Part shown: positions 50,570 to 59,418 of the stretch, one piece after another
Numbering within the stretch: the stretch's first letter is position 1
How the letters are laid out: every line of letters starts with the position of its first letter
DNA from: Nocardia asteroides
Lineage (GTDB): Bacteria > Actinomycetota > Actinomycetes > Mycobacteriales > Mycobacteriaceae
DNA length: 64,000 nt
Reading direction: 5' to 3'
Assembly (NCBI RefSeq): GCF_900637185.1
Contig: NZ_LR134352.1
Location: 2,222,001 to 2,286,000, forward strand
The notes under the pieces: model-generated
What the model saw: only the letters and a program-made list of their open reading frames with translations
Told to the model about the DNA's origin: nothing
Databases searched by the model: none
Position numbers and translations under genes: made by a program

Positions 50570-50957
50570 TCAGGTCAGCGCACGGCCCGTGGTCGCGGTG
50601 ATGTGGTCGGGGACTTCACCCGTGTAGTCGCCGGTGGTCAGGGTGCCCGCGGGCTCGAACAGCAGCAGGGTCGCCCCGTCCGCCGAGGACGGACGGTGCT
50701 CGACGCCGCGCGGCACCACGTAGGTGTCGTTGCGGCGCAAGGTGACCCGGCGATCGGGCGCACGCAGGTCGATGTCGAGCACGCCGTCGAGGACCAGGAA
50801 GAATTCGTCGGTGTCGTGGTGGGCGTGCCACAGGTGCGCACCGCGCACCTGTGGCCAGGCGCACATCCCAGTCGTTCACGCGGGCCAGGATGCGCGGGCT
50901 CCACAGCTCGTCGAAGGAGGCGAGGGCGGCGTCGATATTGCTCGGTCGATCGGTCAT
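50570..50957 (-). pseudogene. Cupin-domain gene broken by a one-base frameshift
   Basis: The gene starts at ATG 50957 (MTDRPSNIDAALASFDELWS, then RVNDWDVRLA) and continues in the next frame as VRGAHLWHAHHDTDEFFLVL, ending at 50570. The frame change lies at 50849-50855, in a GGCCACAGG context, where one extra base fits. The whole is 388 bases, 129 codons plus one. The cupin metal site (HAHHDTDE and a later His in RGVEHRP) is otherwise intact. It may be a recent mutation or a sequencing error. GlxA-type regulator is divergent. Confidence 0.72.
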
Positions 50958-51009
50958 GACCTCATCGTCACGGTTGCGCCGGGCATCCCGACAGTGCGAT
51001 GAATGGCAT

Positions 51010-51990
51010 ATGCCGAAAGATTTCTCGCACCCGGGCCTGCACCGGATCGCGGCGCTGGTCGACGTGGGCTCCAACCCGTTCGAACTGGCCTGCATGACCG
51101 AGGTGTTCGGCATCGATCGGCCCGAGATCGGCGGGCTGCTCTACGATTTCCGGCTCTGCGCCCATCAGCGCGCGGTGCCGATGCGTCAGGACTTCTTCAC
51201 CATGACCGGGCTGGCCGGCCTGTCGTTGCTGGACACCGCCGACACGGTGATCGTGCCCAACCGGCCCGACACCGCGACACTGCGTGATCCGGCGGTCCTC
51301 GCCGCCATCGCCAGGGCGCACGCGCGCGGAGCCCGGCTGGTGGGCATGTGCAGTGGAGCGTTCACCCTCGCCGAAGCCGGGGTGCTGACCGGGCGGACCG
51401 TCGCCCTGCACTGGCAGTGGGCCCCGGAGTTCCGGCGGCGATTTCCCGAGACCACCGTCGACGACGGCGTGCTGTTCATCGACGACGGCGACATCCTCAC
51501 CTCGGCGGGCAGTGCGGCCGCCCTCGATCTGGCGCTCCATCTGGTCGGCCGCGACCACGGTTCCCGCGTCGCCGCCGCCGTCGCGCGCAGGCTCGTCTTC
51601 GCCGCGCATCGCCGGGGCGGGCAGCGCCAGTTCATCGAACGGCCGGTGCCGCGGGACCCCGGGCCGTCCCTGGCGGCGACCGTCGAGTGGGCCGAACAGC
51701 GGGCGACCCAGCCGATCACCGTCGCCGACCTCGCCGCGCACGCCTGCGTCAGCGTGGCCACCCTGCACCGCCGCTTCCGCGCCGAACTCGGTTGTACCCC
51801 GCTGGCCTGGCTCACCGCCCGCCGCCTCGATCACGCCCGTGGACTGCTCGAATCCGGAGAGCTGCCGATCGAGCAGGTCGCCACCGCGAGCGGCCTCGGC
51901 ACCGCGGTGAATCTGCGCACCCACCTCGCCGCCGCGACGGGCCTCACCCCGACGGCGTACCGCCGCCAGTTCCGCACCCGCCCCGCGTAG
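51010..51990 (+). CDS. GlxA-type regulator (DJ-1/PfpI domain plus AraC HTH)
   Basis: A 326-residue regulator with an N-terminal DJ-1/PfpI-like domain (VDVGSNPFELACMTEVFG; GMCSGAFTLAEAGVLTGR around its Cys) and a C-terminal AraC double helix-turn-helix (ITVADLAAHACVSVATLHRRF; LPIEQVATASGLGTAVNLRT). Such proteins sense small metabolites and usually act on the neighbouring gene, here the cupin. ATG 51010 is chosen. Confidence 0.9.
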   Translation: MPKDFSHPGLHRIAALVDVGSNPFELACMTEVFGIDRPEIGGLLYDFRLCAHQRAVPMRQDFFTMTGLAGLSLLDTADTVIVPNRPDTATLRDPAVLAAIARAHARGARLVGMCSGAFTLAEAGVLTGRTVALHWQWAPEFRRRFPETTVDDGVLFIDDGDILTSAGSAAALDLALHLVGRDHGSRVAAAVARRLVFAAHRRGGQRQFIERPVPRDPGPSLAATVEWAEQRATQPITVADLAAHACVSVATLHRRFRAELGCTPLAWLTARRLDHARGLLESGELPIEQVATASGLGTAVNLRTHLAAATGLTPTAYRRQFRTRPA

Positions 51991-51996
51991 GTGAGG

Positions 51997-52341
51997 TCAG
52001 GCGACGGTCGACTCCGTGGGGTTCTCCAGGAGTTCGGCCTGGCCCGCGACGACACCGGTAAGGATGGCGCGAGCCACGGTCAGCAGTTCCTTCACCCGCG
52101 GTGAGGTGAGTTCGTAGGTCACCGACAGGCCCTCGCGACGCGCGGTCACCAGTCCGGCCCGGCGCAGGATCGCCAGTTGCTGAGAGAGATTGGCCGCCTC
52201 GACGCCGACTTCGGGCAGCATCTCCGAGACCGCGTGTTCGCGCTCGCTGAGCAGCTCCAGCACCCGGATGCGGACGGGGTGTCCGAGGGTTTTGAAGAAG
52301 TCGGCCTTCATCTGATACAGCGGCCTGCTCAGTCCTGGCAC
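51997..52341 (-). CDS. ArsR-family winged-helix regulator
   Basis: A 114-residue regulator. FFKTLGHPVRIRVLELLSER starts the winged helix, and VEAANLSQQLAILRRAGLVT forms the recognition region. No cysteine metal ligands are seen, so it is probably not a metal sensor. GTG 52341 (VPGLSRPLYQMKADFF) is used because relatives begin similarly; ATG 52311 is the alternative. It is divergent from the hydrolase and converges on the GlxA gene. Confidence 0.85.
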   Translation of the reverse strand: MPGLSRPLYQMKADFFKTLGHPVRIRVLELLSEREHAVSEMLPEVGVEAANLSQQLAILRRAGLVTARREGLSVTYELTSPRVKELLTVARAILTGVVAGQAELLENPTESTVA

Positions 52342-52387
52342 CGTGGCGAACCCCGTCCCTGAAGTGGCGGTATGGTGTTTTCTAACT

Positions 52388-52403
52388 TTAGCAAACAAGC
52401 TAA
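52388..52403. promoter_or_regulatory. Dyad between the ArsR gene and the hydrolase
   Basis: TTAGC-AAACAA-GCTAA is a perfect inverted repeat in an AT-rich stretch, 10 bases before the hydrolase ATG and overlapping its likely promoter. It is the candidate operator for the divergent ArsR protein. Confidence 0.6.
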
Positions 52404-52413
52404 CAGGAGAGAT

Positions 52414-53214
52414 ATGCCGCTCGTTTCGCTCGACGGGATCCAGCTCAACTACGACGTCACCGGGTCGGGCCCGGTGGTCCTGCTGGTGATGGGCAGTGGC
52501 AGTCCGGGGCGGGTCTGGCGAACCTATCAGGTGCCCGCACTGGTGCAGGCGGGTTTTCGCGTCGTCACGGTGGACAACCGGGGGATCGCGCCGTCGGCCG
52601 AGTCGGCCGCGGGGATCACCATGGCCGATCTGGTCGGCGACACCGCCGCGCTGATCGAGCACCTGGGCGCGCCCGCGCACGTGGTCGGGACCTCGATGGG
52701 GTCGCGGGTGGTGGCCGAGCTCGCGCTGGCCCGGCCCGAACTGCTGGGCAAGGCGGTCATGTTCGCCGCCACCGCCCGCCCGCATCCGGTGACGAGCACC
52801 CTCAACCGCGGCGAGCAGGCGCTGTTCGACAAGGGCATCCAGCTGCCCGCCGAGTACGCGGCCGCGGTGAAGGCGATGCTCAACCTGTCGCCGCACACCC
52901 TGGCCGACCCGGCCAAGGCGCAGGAATGGCTCGACATCTTCGAATTCACCTCGGGCAAGGGCACTCCCGGCACCCGCGCGCAGCTCGGCATGGACCGGTC
53001 GCAGGACCGTCGCGAGGCCTATCGCCGGATCACCGTGCCCAGCCTGGTCGTCGGTTTCGCCGACGACCAGATGGTGCCGCCGCGCTTCTGCCGCGAGGTC
53101 GCCGAGGCCATCCCGAACGCCCGCTACGCCGAGATCGAGCGCTGCGGCCACTACGGCTACCTCGAACAGCCCGACGAGATCAACCGGCTGCTGGTCGAAT
53201 TCCTCGCCGGCTGA
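52414..53214 (+). CDS. Alpha/beta hydrolase under ArsR control
   Basis: A 266-residue alpha/beta hydrolase with VVTVDNRGIAPS, a nucleophile elbow GTSMGS (Ser near 92) and a late His in ERCGHYGYLEQP. The sequence is of the haloperoxidase/esterase class. ATG 52414 has AGGAGA upstream. Its stop abuts the convergent LysG stop with no gap. The inducer is unknown. Confidence 0.86.
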   Translation: MPLVSLDGIQLNYDVTGSGPVVLLVMGSGSPGRVWRTYQVPALVQAGFRVVTVDNRGIAPSAESAAGITMADLVGDTAALIEHLGAPAHVVGTSMGSRVVAELALARPELLGKAVMFAATARPHPVTSTLNRGEQALFDKGIQLPAEYAAAVKAMLNLSPHTLADPAKAQEWLDIFEFTSGKGTPGTRAQLGMDRSQDRREAYRRITVPSLVVGFADDQMVPPRFCREVAEAIPNARYAEIERCGHYGYLEQPDEINRLLVEFLAG

Positions 53215-54132
53215 TCACGTGACGGTTCGCCGCGGCGGCTCGGGCTGGATCAGCTTGTCGGCCGCGGCGGCGGCGATGGCGCGCGCGGTGGCGGACAGGG
53301 CGGGGGAGTCGAGCTTCCACTGCTGCCAGTAGAGCGGGACGTCGATCCGGGACCGGCCGTCGACGTTCACGAGAGTGCCTGCGGCGCGGTCGTTTTCGGT
53401 CTGCAGGTCGGGCAACATGCCCCAGCCCATGCCGAGCCGCACCGCATCGCCGAAGGCGTTGGACGAGGGCACGAAGTGGGTCGGCGGGTCGATGGGGTCG
53501 GGGGACCGGCCGCGCACGTGGCGGAACTGCAGGTCGTCCTTGCGGTCGAACTGGATCATCGGGGCCCGCGCGTAGGAGCCGGGCCGCGCGTCGTCGGGAA
53601 ACCAGTGCTCCGCGAAGTCCGGGCGGGCCAGCGGCTGGTACCGCATGGCGCCCAGCGGTTCGACCTTGCAGCCCTGCACCGGCGTCGCGGTCGCGGTGAT
53701 CGCCGCCATCACCGTGCCGTCGCGCAGCAGCCGGGTGGTGTGTTCCTCGTCCTCGCGGTGCAACTCGAAGCAGATCGTGCCGGAGACGCGGGCCAGCGCG
53801 GGCAGCACCCAGGTTTCCAGCGAATCGGCGTTGACCGCGATCGGGATCCGGGCGGGCCGACCGGCGGGCCGGTCCGCGTCGCCGAGTTCGCGCGCGGTGT
53901 CCCCGGCGAGCAGTTCCACCTGGCGAGCCAGCCGCAATACGGCGAGCCCGGATTCGGTGGCGCGCACCGGTTTCGAGCGCTGCACCAGGATGCGCCCGGC
54001 CGCCTCCTCCAGCGCCTTGATCCGCTGGCTGATGGCCGACGGGGTGACATTGAGCCGCCGCGCCGCGCCGTCGAACGTGCCCGCGGTGAGCACGGCGTCT
54101 AGCGCGCGCAGCTGGTCCAGTTGCAGATCCAC
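53215..54132 (-). CDS. lysG: LysR-type activator of amino-acid export, LysG/ArgP
   Basis: A 305-residue LysR protein. The DNA-binding part reads LDQLRALDAVLTAGTFDGAA and LNVTPSAISQRIKALEEAAG, characteristic of the ArgP/LysG subgroup, and the co-inducer domain follows from about residue 95. In Corynebacterium LysG activates lysE when lysine or arginine accumulates. It is divergent from a lysE gene. GTG 54132 is the start. Confidence 0.9.
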   Translation of the reverse strand: MDLQLDQLRALDAVLTAGTFDGAARRLNVTPSAISQRIKALEEAAGRILVQRSKPVRATESGLAVLRLARQVELLAGDTARELGDADRPAGRPARIPIAVNADSLETWVLPALARVSGTICFELHREDEEHTTRLLRDGTVMAAITATATPVQGCKVEPLGAMRYQPLARPDFAEHWFPDDARPGSYARAPMIQFDRKDDLQFRHVRGRSPDPIDPPTHFVPSSNAFGDAVRLGMGWGMLPDLQTENDRAAGTLVNVDGRSRIDVPLYWQQWKLDSPALSATARAIAAAAADKLIQPEPPRRTVT

Positions 54133-54142
54133 CTAAGCGATT

Positions 54143-54166
54143 CTAATGGTGCTGAAGAATCATTAG
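54143..54166. promoter_or_regulatory. LysG-type dyad between lysG and lysE
   Basis: CTAATG-N12-CATTAG is a perfect inverted repeat 10 bases from the lysG start and 38 bases from the lysE start, the usual layout of a LysR recognition site controlling the divergent target gene. Confidence 0.6.
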
Positions 54167-54204
54167 CTGGTCTGAAAATTGATGGTCTCTTACCGTCGAC
54201 AGAC

Positions 54205-54825
54205 GTGACGGCATCTTCCGCGGCACTGGCCGCCCTCTCCGGATTGGGCTTCGGGCTCTCGCTCATCGTGGCGATCGGCGCGCAGAACGCGTTCGTCCTG
54301 CGCCAGGGCGTGCGCGGGCAGCACGTGCTGCCGGTGATCGCGGTGTGCGCGGTGTCCGACATCGTGCTCATCGCGGCGGGCGTGGCCGGGTTCGGGGCCG
54401 TCGTCGAGGCCGTGCCCGCGGTGCTGGCCGTGGCGAGGTACGCGGGGGCGGCCTTCCTGCTCGGCTACGCGGTGCTGGCGGCGCGGCGGGCGCTGCGTTC
54501 GTCGTCGCTGATCGCCGATGCCGCGGGCGCCTCGGCGGCGGTGGGGGCCTCGGTGCTCACCTGCCTGGCGCTGACCTGGCTCAACCCGCACGTCTACCTG
54601 GACACCGTCGTACTGCTCGGCTCGTTCGCCGGCACCTACGCCGCGCCCGATCGCTGGTTCCTGGCCGGGGGCGCCATGCTGGCCAGCGTCGTCTGGTTCC
54701 TGGCGCTGGGCTACGGGGCGCGCAGGCTCGGCCCGTTGTTCGCGCGCCCGGCCGCGTGGCGGGTACTCGACGCGCTGATCGCGGTGGTCATGCTCACGCT
54801 GGCGGTCGGCCTGGTGCTGTCCTGA
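54205..54825 (+). CDS. lysE: LysE/ArgO-family amino-acid exporter
   Basis: A 206-residue membrane protein with six helices and the family signature GFGLSLIVAIGAQNAFVLRQG near the N-terminus and ALTWLNPHVYLDTVVLLGS in the middle. Such proteins export lysine and arginine. GTG 54205 is used; the open frame upstream to 54121 would overlap the lysG start. The lysG regulator is divergent. Confidence 0.92.
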   Translation: MTASSAALAALSGLGFGLSLIVAIGAQNAFVLRQGVRGQHVLPVIAVCAVSDIVLIAAGVAGFGAVVEAVPAVLAVARYAGAAFLLGYAVLAARRALRSSSLIADAAGASAAVGASVLTCLALTWLNPHVYLDTVVLLGSFAGTYAAPDRWFLAGGAMLASVVWFLALGYGARRLGPLFARPAAWRVLDALIAVVMLTLAVGLVLS

Positions 54826-54832
54826 GCCGCGC

Positions 54833-55174
54833 TCAGGACTCGGCCCAGGGTTTCACCGGCGGCTTCACCCACAGCAGCTTCTCGTCGGCGTGGGAGCGCA
54901 CCGCGGCGGTGTGCCCGGGATTGCGGGCCGCCCAGGCGTCCTTCCGGTCGAGCAGGTCCGCGACCACCTGCCAGGTCTCACCCGTGCTGGGTGGATTGGT
55001 GTCGGCGGCCCTGGCCAGCTTGCGCAACGTGGCCGCGGGCAGGGCGAGGAGTTCGGCGCCGTGGATGTCGCGGTCCCAGAGATAGGCGGCCAGTCGGCGG
55101 GCCTTGGCGACGCGGCTCGCGGTGGCCGCGTCGGAATGCGCGTGATCGGGTGCCTGATCGGCGCTGTCTGGCAC
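54833..55174 (-). CDS. Small protein of unknown function
   Basis: A 113-residue soluble protein with KARRLAAYLWDRDIHGAELL and a Trp-rich C-terminus (LLWVKPPVKPW). It has no recognised domain, membrane helix or signal. It converges with lysE, leaving 7 bases. The start at 55174 lies just 17 bases from the terminator hairpin of the gene behind it. Confidence 0.65.
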   Translation of the reverse strand: MPDSADQAPDHAHSDAATASRVAKARRLAAYLWDRDIHGAELLALPAATLRKLARAADTNPPSTGETWQVVADLLDRKDAWAARNPGHTAAVRSHADEKLLWVKPPVKPWAES

Positions 55175-55190
55175 CCGGCGATTCTACGAC

Positions 55191-55234
55191 GAACGCCCGC
55201 GTCCCGGTCGGCGGAGACCGGGACGCGGGCGTTC
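55191..55234. terminator. Strong hairpin after the transglycosylase gene
   Basis: GAACGCCCGCGTCCCGGTC (55191-55209) and its exact complement (55216-55234) form a 19-bp perfect stem with a 6-base loop, 15 bases beyond the transglycosylase stop on the minus strand. Confidence 0.8.
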
Positions 55235-55248
55235 ACCCGTGGGATGGC

Positions 55249-55884
55249 TCAGTACGCGCTGTTGACGTTGTCCATCGAGCCGTAGCGGTGCGCGGCGTAG
55301 TTGCAGGCCGCGACGATGTTGGAGACCGGGTTCCACACGTCGAACGGGGTGCCCTCCACGTGGTACGCGGCGAAGGTCGGGTCGATCACCTGGAGCAGGC
55401 CCTTGGAGGGGATGCCCATCGCGGCGTTGGAGTCCCACAGGTTGATCGCCTGGGGGTTACCGGTCGACTCGCGCATGATGTTGCGGTGGATGCCCTCGTA
55501 GGTGCCGGGGATGCCCTTGGCGGCCATGATGTCGAGGGCCTGGCGGATCCAGCCGTCCAGGTTGTCCGCGTACACCGGCGGGGCCGGGGCGGGCTCGGGC
55601 ATCGGGGCCGGGACGGCCTCGGGGGCGGGCGCGGGAGCCGGAGCGGCCTCCGGCGCGGGGGCCGGGGCGGGGATCGCCTCGACGGCGGGAGCGGCGCCGA
55701 CGGCGGGGACGGCCTCCGCCTGCTCGACGACCATGGCTGCACGCTCGGGCACGCTGTCGTCCGCGAAGGACACGGCGGAGGACGCTGCTACGGCGACCAG
55801 GCCGACCGCGGCGACGGCCACGGTGAACGCCTCACGGCGAGATCGACGGCCGATGACGGTGCTGAGCTTGTCTTTGTTGAGCAT
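55249..55884 (-). CDS. Secreted transglycosylase (SLT-like domain) with Pro/Ala linker
   Basis: A 211-residue exported protein: a signal segment (about 18-42), an Ala-Pro-Glu repeat linker (about 62-105), and a C-terminal lysozyme-like domain with IMRESTGNPQAINLWDSNAA, KGLLQVIDPTFAAYH and a final NYAAHRYGS. The Glu in RES is the probable catalytic residue. Such enzymes cleave peptidoglycan glycan chains, and the family is close to resuscitation-promoting-type proteins. A long leader lies upstream. Confidence 0.85.
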   Translation of the reverse strand: MLNKDKLSTVIGRRSRREAFTVAVAAVGLVAVAASSAVSFADDSVPERAAMVVEQAEAVPAVGAAPAVEAIPAPAPAPEAAPAPAPAPEAVPAPMPEPAPAPPVYADNLDGWIRQALDIMAAKGIPGTYEGIHRNIMRESTGNPQAINLWDSNAAMGIPSKGLLQVIDPTFAAYHVEGTPFDVWNPVSNIVAACNYAAHRYGSMDNVNSAY

Positions 55885-55984
55885 TGCTGTTCTGTTCCTT
55901 CATCTCTGTCTGGCGACCGCGGGCCCGGGTGACGGGCGCGGTGGATCGCGCAGCGCACGCAGCGGCGCACGCCGGTCAGGCGAT

Positions 55985-56165
55985 GTGTTGTTTCTGTCTG
56001 TATGGGAATGTGCGACGCTGTCGGGGTCGGGACGCTCGATGGCGGTCCCGCGCGTCGCACGGTGCTCCACAGCTGGCTGCGGGGAGACCACGCGCTGTTC
56101 GGTTCTCGTGCTCCGAAGGTTGGATACCTCGGGGCTAACCAAACCGCAGGTCTGTTTGTGACCTG
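55985..56165 (-). promoter_or_regulatory. Possible ydaO/c-di-AMP riboswitch leader
   Basis: The 621-base region 55885-56505 upstream of the transglycosylase holds no gene. On the minus strand it has GAGAACCGAAC (56107-56097) and CCCGACCCCGACAGC (56031-56017); the latter matches the ydaO core CCGAAyCCGACAGC closely, and the order of the two is that of the riboswitch. The GGGTGAATC box is poorly matched. Actinobacteria often place this riboswitch before resuscitation and transglycosylase genes. A covariance-model search would decide. Confidence 0.4.
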
Positions 56166-56458
56166 ATTGCAGAATGGTCACGACGGGTTAACGCAAGGTG
56201 AACGGAACCTGAACGGCAAACGTTGCCGATCTTGGTCGCTTCGCCGGGTGGTTGCAGAATCGTTATCTATGCAGGGGGTTTGCCGACGTCAGCGGTGTGC
56301 CGCGGGTCACAGAAAAAGTTTGCCCAAATCTGGTTTCGCGAGCGTTTGCGCAGCTCGAGCGTGTCCGGATCGGGACAGCTGTGACGGATCGAGCGATGTC
56401 GATGGCGATCCGATAACAGCCTCGTGACCGTTGTCGAACGTGCCACTCCGATGCAAAA

Positions 56459-56501
56459 AGACCGCATCCCGGCAGTTTCGGTAACTGCCGGGATGCGGTC
56501 T
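56459..56501 (-). terminator. Terminator of the tRNA-Lys gene
   Basis: A perfect 19-bp stem (56459-56477 with 56483-56501) with loop TCGGT stands 4 bases past the tRNA-Lys 3' end. On the minus strand it is followed by TTTTTGCAT, giving a classic intrinsic terminator. Confidence 0.92.
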
Positions 56502-56505
56502 GTTG

Positions 56506-56578
<73 letters not shown>

Positions 56579-56853
56579 TTGGTTTGCTGGATTCGCGACT
56601 CTGGGAGAGAACCTCTCGGTCTCCCTCTCAGCCCCGCTCTCCGGTGCGGAACAAACATTAACAGGCTTGGGGCCGGAAAGTGAAATCGGGCTCTGACCAG
56701 CGGCGATGCCGGGCCCTTCGAGTTGTTAACGACAGCGGCCCCCGGACGTATCTAACGATTGTGACTTGGTCGTGTCGCGGGGTCTTTCCCGTTGGTGGCG
56801 ACCAGCTGGGCTGGCAGAATGGCGGGGCGTCGGTATGGAAACGGGGTTGAAAC

Positions 56854-58062
56854 ATGGGTAAGAAGCGGGGGCGACCTCGGTCGCTGCGGACGATGGTTCC
56901 GGTGGCACTGCTCGCGGTGTTCGCGGTGGGCGCGACGGCGTGTTCGGCCGCGGAGGGCGCCGGGGTCGAGGTCGCGATCGACCGCAACCCGATCACCGAA
57001 CTGATGAAGCCGAAACTGGTCTCCGAGATCAAGGACGGCCAGGTCGGCGTCTCGCCCGGCATGCCGATGGCGTTCCAGGTCGAGGACGGCAAGTTTACCG
57101 AGGTCACGCTGACCAACAAGGAGGGTCGCGCGGTCGCGGGCAAGCTGGCCGCCGACGGACGCTCCTGGGCGACCAGCGAGGTGCTCGGCTACGGCAAGAC
57201 CTACAACCTGACCGCCTCGGCGATGGGCCTGGGCGGGGTGAACTCGACGACGCTCAGCTTCACCACGAGCTCGCCGAACAGCCAGACCAAGCCGTACCTG
57301 CTGCCCGGTGAGGGCGAGGTCGTCGGCATCGGTCAGCCGGTGGCCATCCAGTTCGACGAGAACATTCCCGATCGCCGTGCCGCGCAGGACGCCATCAAGA
57401 TCACCACCGAGCCCGCGGTGGAGGGCGCCTTCTACTGGGTGAACAACCGCGAGGTGCGGTGGCGGCCGGAGAATTTCTGGGCGCCGGGCACCAAGGTGAC
57501 CATCGACGTCAACGTCTACGGAAAAGACCTGGGCAAGGGCCTGTTCGGGCAGGACAACATCCACTCGTACTTCACCGTGGGCGACGCGCAGATCTTCACC
57601 GCCGACGACAACACCCACCAGGTGACCGTCGAGCGCAACGGCCAGGTGATCATGACCATGCCGACCTCGATGGGCAAGGACAGCACGCCCACCGACAACG
57701 GCATCTACATCGTCAGCGACCGGCACGAGAAGATCATCATGGACTCCTCGACCTACGGTGTCTCGGTGAACTCGCCGGACGGCTACCGCACCCCGGTGGA
57801 CTACGCGACGCGAATCTCCTACAGCGGCATCTTCTTCCACTCGGCACCGTGGTCGGTGGGGCAGCAGGGCTACTCCAACGCCAGTCACGGCTGCCTGAAT
57901 CTGAGCCCGGCCAACGCGCGCTGGGTGTACGAGAACGCCAAGCGCGGTGACATCACGATCGTGAAGAACACCGTGGGCGGCACGCTGTCCGGTGTCGACG
58001 GCCTCGGTGACTGGAACATCCCGTGGCCGGAATGGAAGGCGGGCAACGCCGACGTCGCCTGA
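56854..58062 (+). CDS. ldtB: L,D-transpeptidase lipoprotein, LdtB (LdtMt2)-like
   Basis: A 402-residue envelope lipoprotein. The lipobox VGATACS (Cys about 30) follows a short signal peptide; two Ig-like domains come next (about 40-140 and 145-250), then the YkuD catalytic domain with SHGCLNLS (Cys347) and the C-terminal extension WNIPWPEW. It makes 3-3 peptidoglycan crosslinks and resists most beta-lactams except carbapenems. It matches M. tuberculosis Rv2518c. ATG 56854 is chosen. The 275 bases upstream hold only promoter sequence. Confidence 0.94.
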   Translation: MGKKRGRPRSLRTMVPVALLAVFAVGATACSAAEGAGVEVAIDRNPITELMKPKLVSEIKDGQVGVSPGMPMAFQVEDGKFTEVTLTNKEGRAVAGKLAADGRSWATSEVLGYGKTYNLTASAMGLGGVNSTTLSFTTSSPNSQTKPYLLPGEGEVVGIGQPVAIQFDENIPDRRAAQDAIKITTEPAVEGAFYWVNNREVRWRPENFWAPGTKVTIDVNVYGKDLGKGLFGQDNIHSYFTVGDAQIFTADDNTHQVTVERNGQVIMTMPTSMGKDSTPTDNGIYIVSDRHEKIIMDSSTYGVSVNSPDGYRTPVDYATRISYSGIFFHSAPWSVGQQGYSNASHGCLNLSPANARWVYENAKRGDITIVKNTVGGTLSGVDGLGDWNIPWPEWKAGNADVA

Positions 58063-58075
58063 GTCGTGCGGAAAG

Positions 58076-58108
58076 CGAAGGGCCACCGGGGTTTCCGGTG
58101 GCCCTTCG
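58076..58108. terminator. Hairpin after ldtB
   Basis: CGAAGGGCCACCGG and CCGGTGGCCCTTCG form a perfect 14-bp stem with a 5-base loop, 13 bases after the ldtB stop and 16 before the converging gene's end. Confidence 0.8.
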
Positions 58109-58124
58109 TCGTTCGTGGGGTGGC

Positions 58125-58478
58125 TCAGGCGGGGGTCGGCAGGTCGCTGCAGTCCATCATCGCCTCGCCGGCCACGGCCATGGCGCTGCCGAACGCGCCG
58201 CACAGGATGCGGCCGCCGAACAGCAGCCGGTCCAGGTTGGGCAGGCCGGCCGAGCCGGTGCCGGAGGAGCCGGTGGTCTCCACGCCGGAGGTCGAGCCGC
58301 TCTGGGCCGAACCGGACTCGGGCAGTTCGCTCGGGAGCCCGAGGTCGGCCTTGGGCGCGGGGGTCTCCGCGACGTAGGCCGTGAGGGGCAGGCCGGGCGA
58401 CTCGGCCGCCGCGACCCCCGCGACGGGGCCGAGCGCGGTGGCGGCCGCGAAGGCGGCGACGACGGTGGAACGCTTCAT
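58125..58478 (-). CDS. Small secreted protein of unknown function
   Basis: A 117-residue exported protein with signal MKRSTVVAAFAAATALGPVA ending near GVAAA, a Gly/Ser-rich middle (SGSAQSGSTSGVETTGSSGT) and a short Cys-paired C-terminus (ILCGAFGSAMAVAGEAMMDC). The layout recalls small secreted proteins of Nocardia. It converges with ldtB, and a terminator lies between. ATG 58478 is the start. Confidence 0.7.
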   Translation of the reverse strand: MKRSTVVAAFAAATALGPVAGVAAAESPGLPLTAYVAETPAPKADLGLPSELPESGSAQSGSTSGVETTGSSGTGSAGLPNLDRLLFGGRILCGAFGSAMAVAGEAMMDCSDLPTPA

Positions 58479-58588
58479 CAAGTGGTCTTTCCGGTCGAGC
58501 TCTGACGAGATCTGCCCCACATCTGGGCAGTGGTCCAGAGTGTAGCGGGCAAACGTGATGTTCGTCATGAACCCCGGCGCCGGATCTA

Positions 58589-58762
58589 CTACGCGGTAGC
58601 CGCGAGCCCGGAATCGCCGGGGAGCTCGGCCGAGATGCCGACGGCGAGATCGCCCGCGACCACCCGGCGGGTGCCGCAGCGGCAGCGCTGGTAGGCGACC
58701 AGGCCCTCGCTGGTCCGATGGCAGGACTCGATCCACCAGGTGTGGGAGCTGTGGCTGTTCAT
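58589..58762 (-). CDS. Small CxC-containing protein
   Basis: A 57-residue protein starting MNSHSSHTWWIESCHRTSEG and containing YQRCRCGTRRVV, so Cys14, Cys33 and Cys35 are available for metal or redox. It is a small conserved actinobacterial type in my recollection but has no known function. ATG 58762 is used. It is divergent from the CGNR gene with 25 bases between. Confidence 0.6.
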   Translation of the reverse strand: MNSHSSHTWWIESCHRTSEGLVAYQRCRCGTRRVVAGDLAVGISAELPGDSGLAATA

Positions 58763-58787
58763 GCTTCGAGTCTGTTGTAATGGCATT

Positions 58788-59312
58788 GTGCATTACAACC
58801 ATTACGGACGGGAGCCGGTGCAGCTCGGGATCGAATTGCTCAACGACCCGTGCGCGTCGGCCGCCGAGCTCGCCGCGCGCTGCGCCGCCGCCGGGCTGGC
58901 CCTGTCCTGCGCCCCCACCGACGGTGATCTCGCCTCGGTGACGGCGTTCCTGCGGCGCTGGCGGCGCGTGGTGGAGTGCCCGGCGGCCCCGGCTCGCGCC
59001 GAGCTGCTCAACGCACTGCTGGTCGAATACGCCTCGGCGCCCCGGCTCACCGACCACCTGGGCGACGGCTGGCATCTGCATTTCCGTGACCCCGGCGTCG
59101 CGACCGACCGGCAGATCGCCGCGCTCATCACCGTCGGCACGGCACTGCACCTGACCGGCCTCGGGATGGACCGGCTCGGCGTCTGTGCGGCCGACGGCTG
59201 CGCGCGGGCCTACGCCGACACCTCACGCAACGGCAGACAGCGGTTCTGCAGCCCCGCCTGCGCGAACCGGTCGGCGGTCCGCAGACACCGGGCACGCAGC
59301 GCGGGCCCGTAG
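58788..59312 (+). CDS. CGNR zinc-finger (ABATE-type) regulator
   Basis: A 174-residue protein. The N-terminal ABATE-like domain begins VHYNHYGREPVQLGIELLND; the C-terminal zinc finger has GVCAADGCARAYADTSRNGR, then FCSPACANRSAVRRH, with CANR in place of the signature CGNR. Such proteins are stress-linked transcription regulators. GTG 58788 is used because relatives begin with a short His/Tyr-rich N-terminus. The small CxC protein is divergent. Confidence 0.82.
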   Translation: MHYNHYGREPVQLGIELLNDPCASAAELAARCAAAGLALSCAPTDGDLASVTAFLRRWRRVVECPAAPARAELLNALLVEYASAPRLTDHLGDGWHLHFRDPGVATDRQIAALITVGTALHLTGLGMDRLGVCAADGCARAYADTSRNGRQRFCSPACANRSAVRRHRARSAGP

Positions 59313-59418
59313 CCGCCGCCCACGGCCCAGGGCCCGGATCCCGGCGCGCGGCGCGGTTGTCGCCGAGCCTCGGCCCGGCACCGGAAACCCGGTGCGCGGC
59401 GCGGTGGTCGCCGGGATC

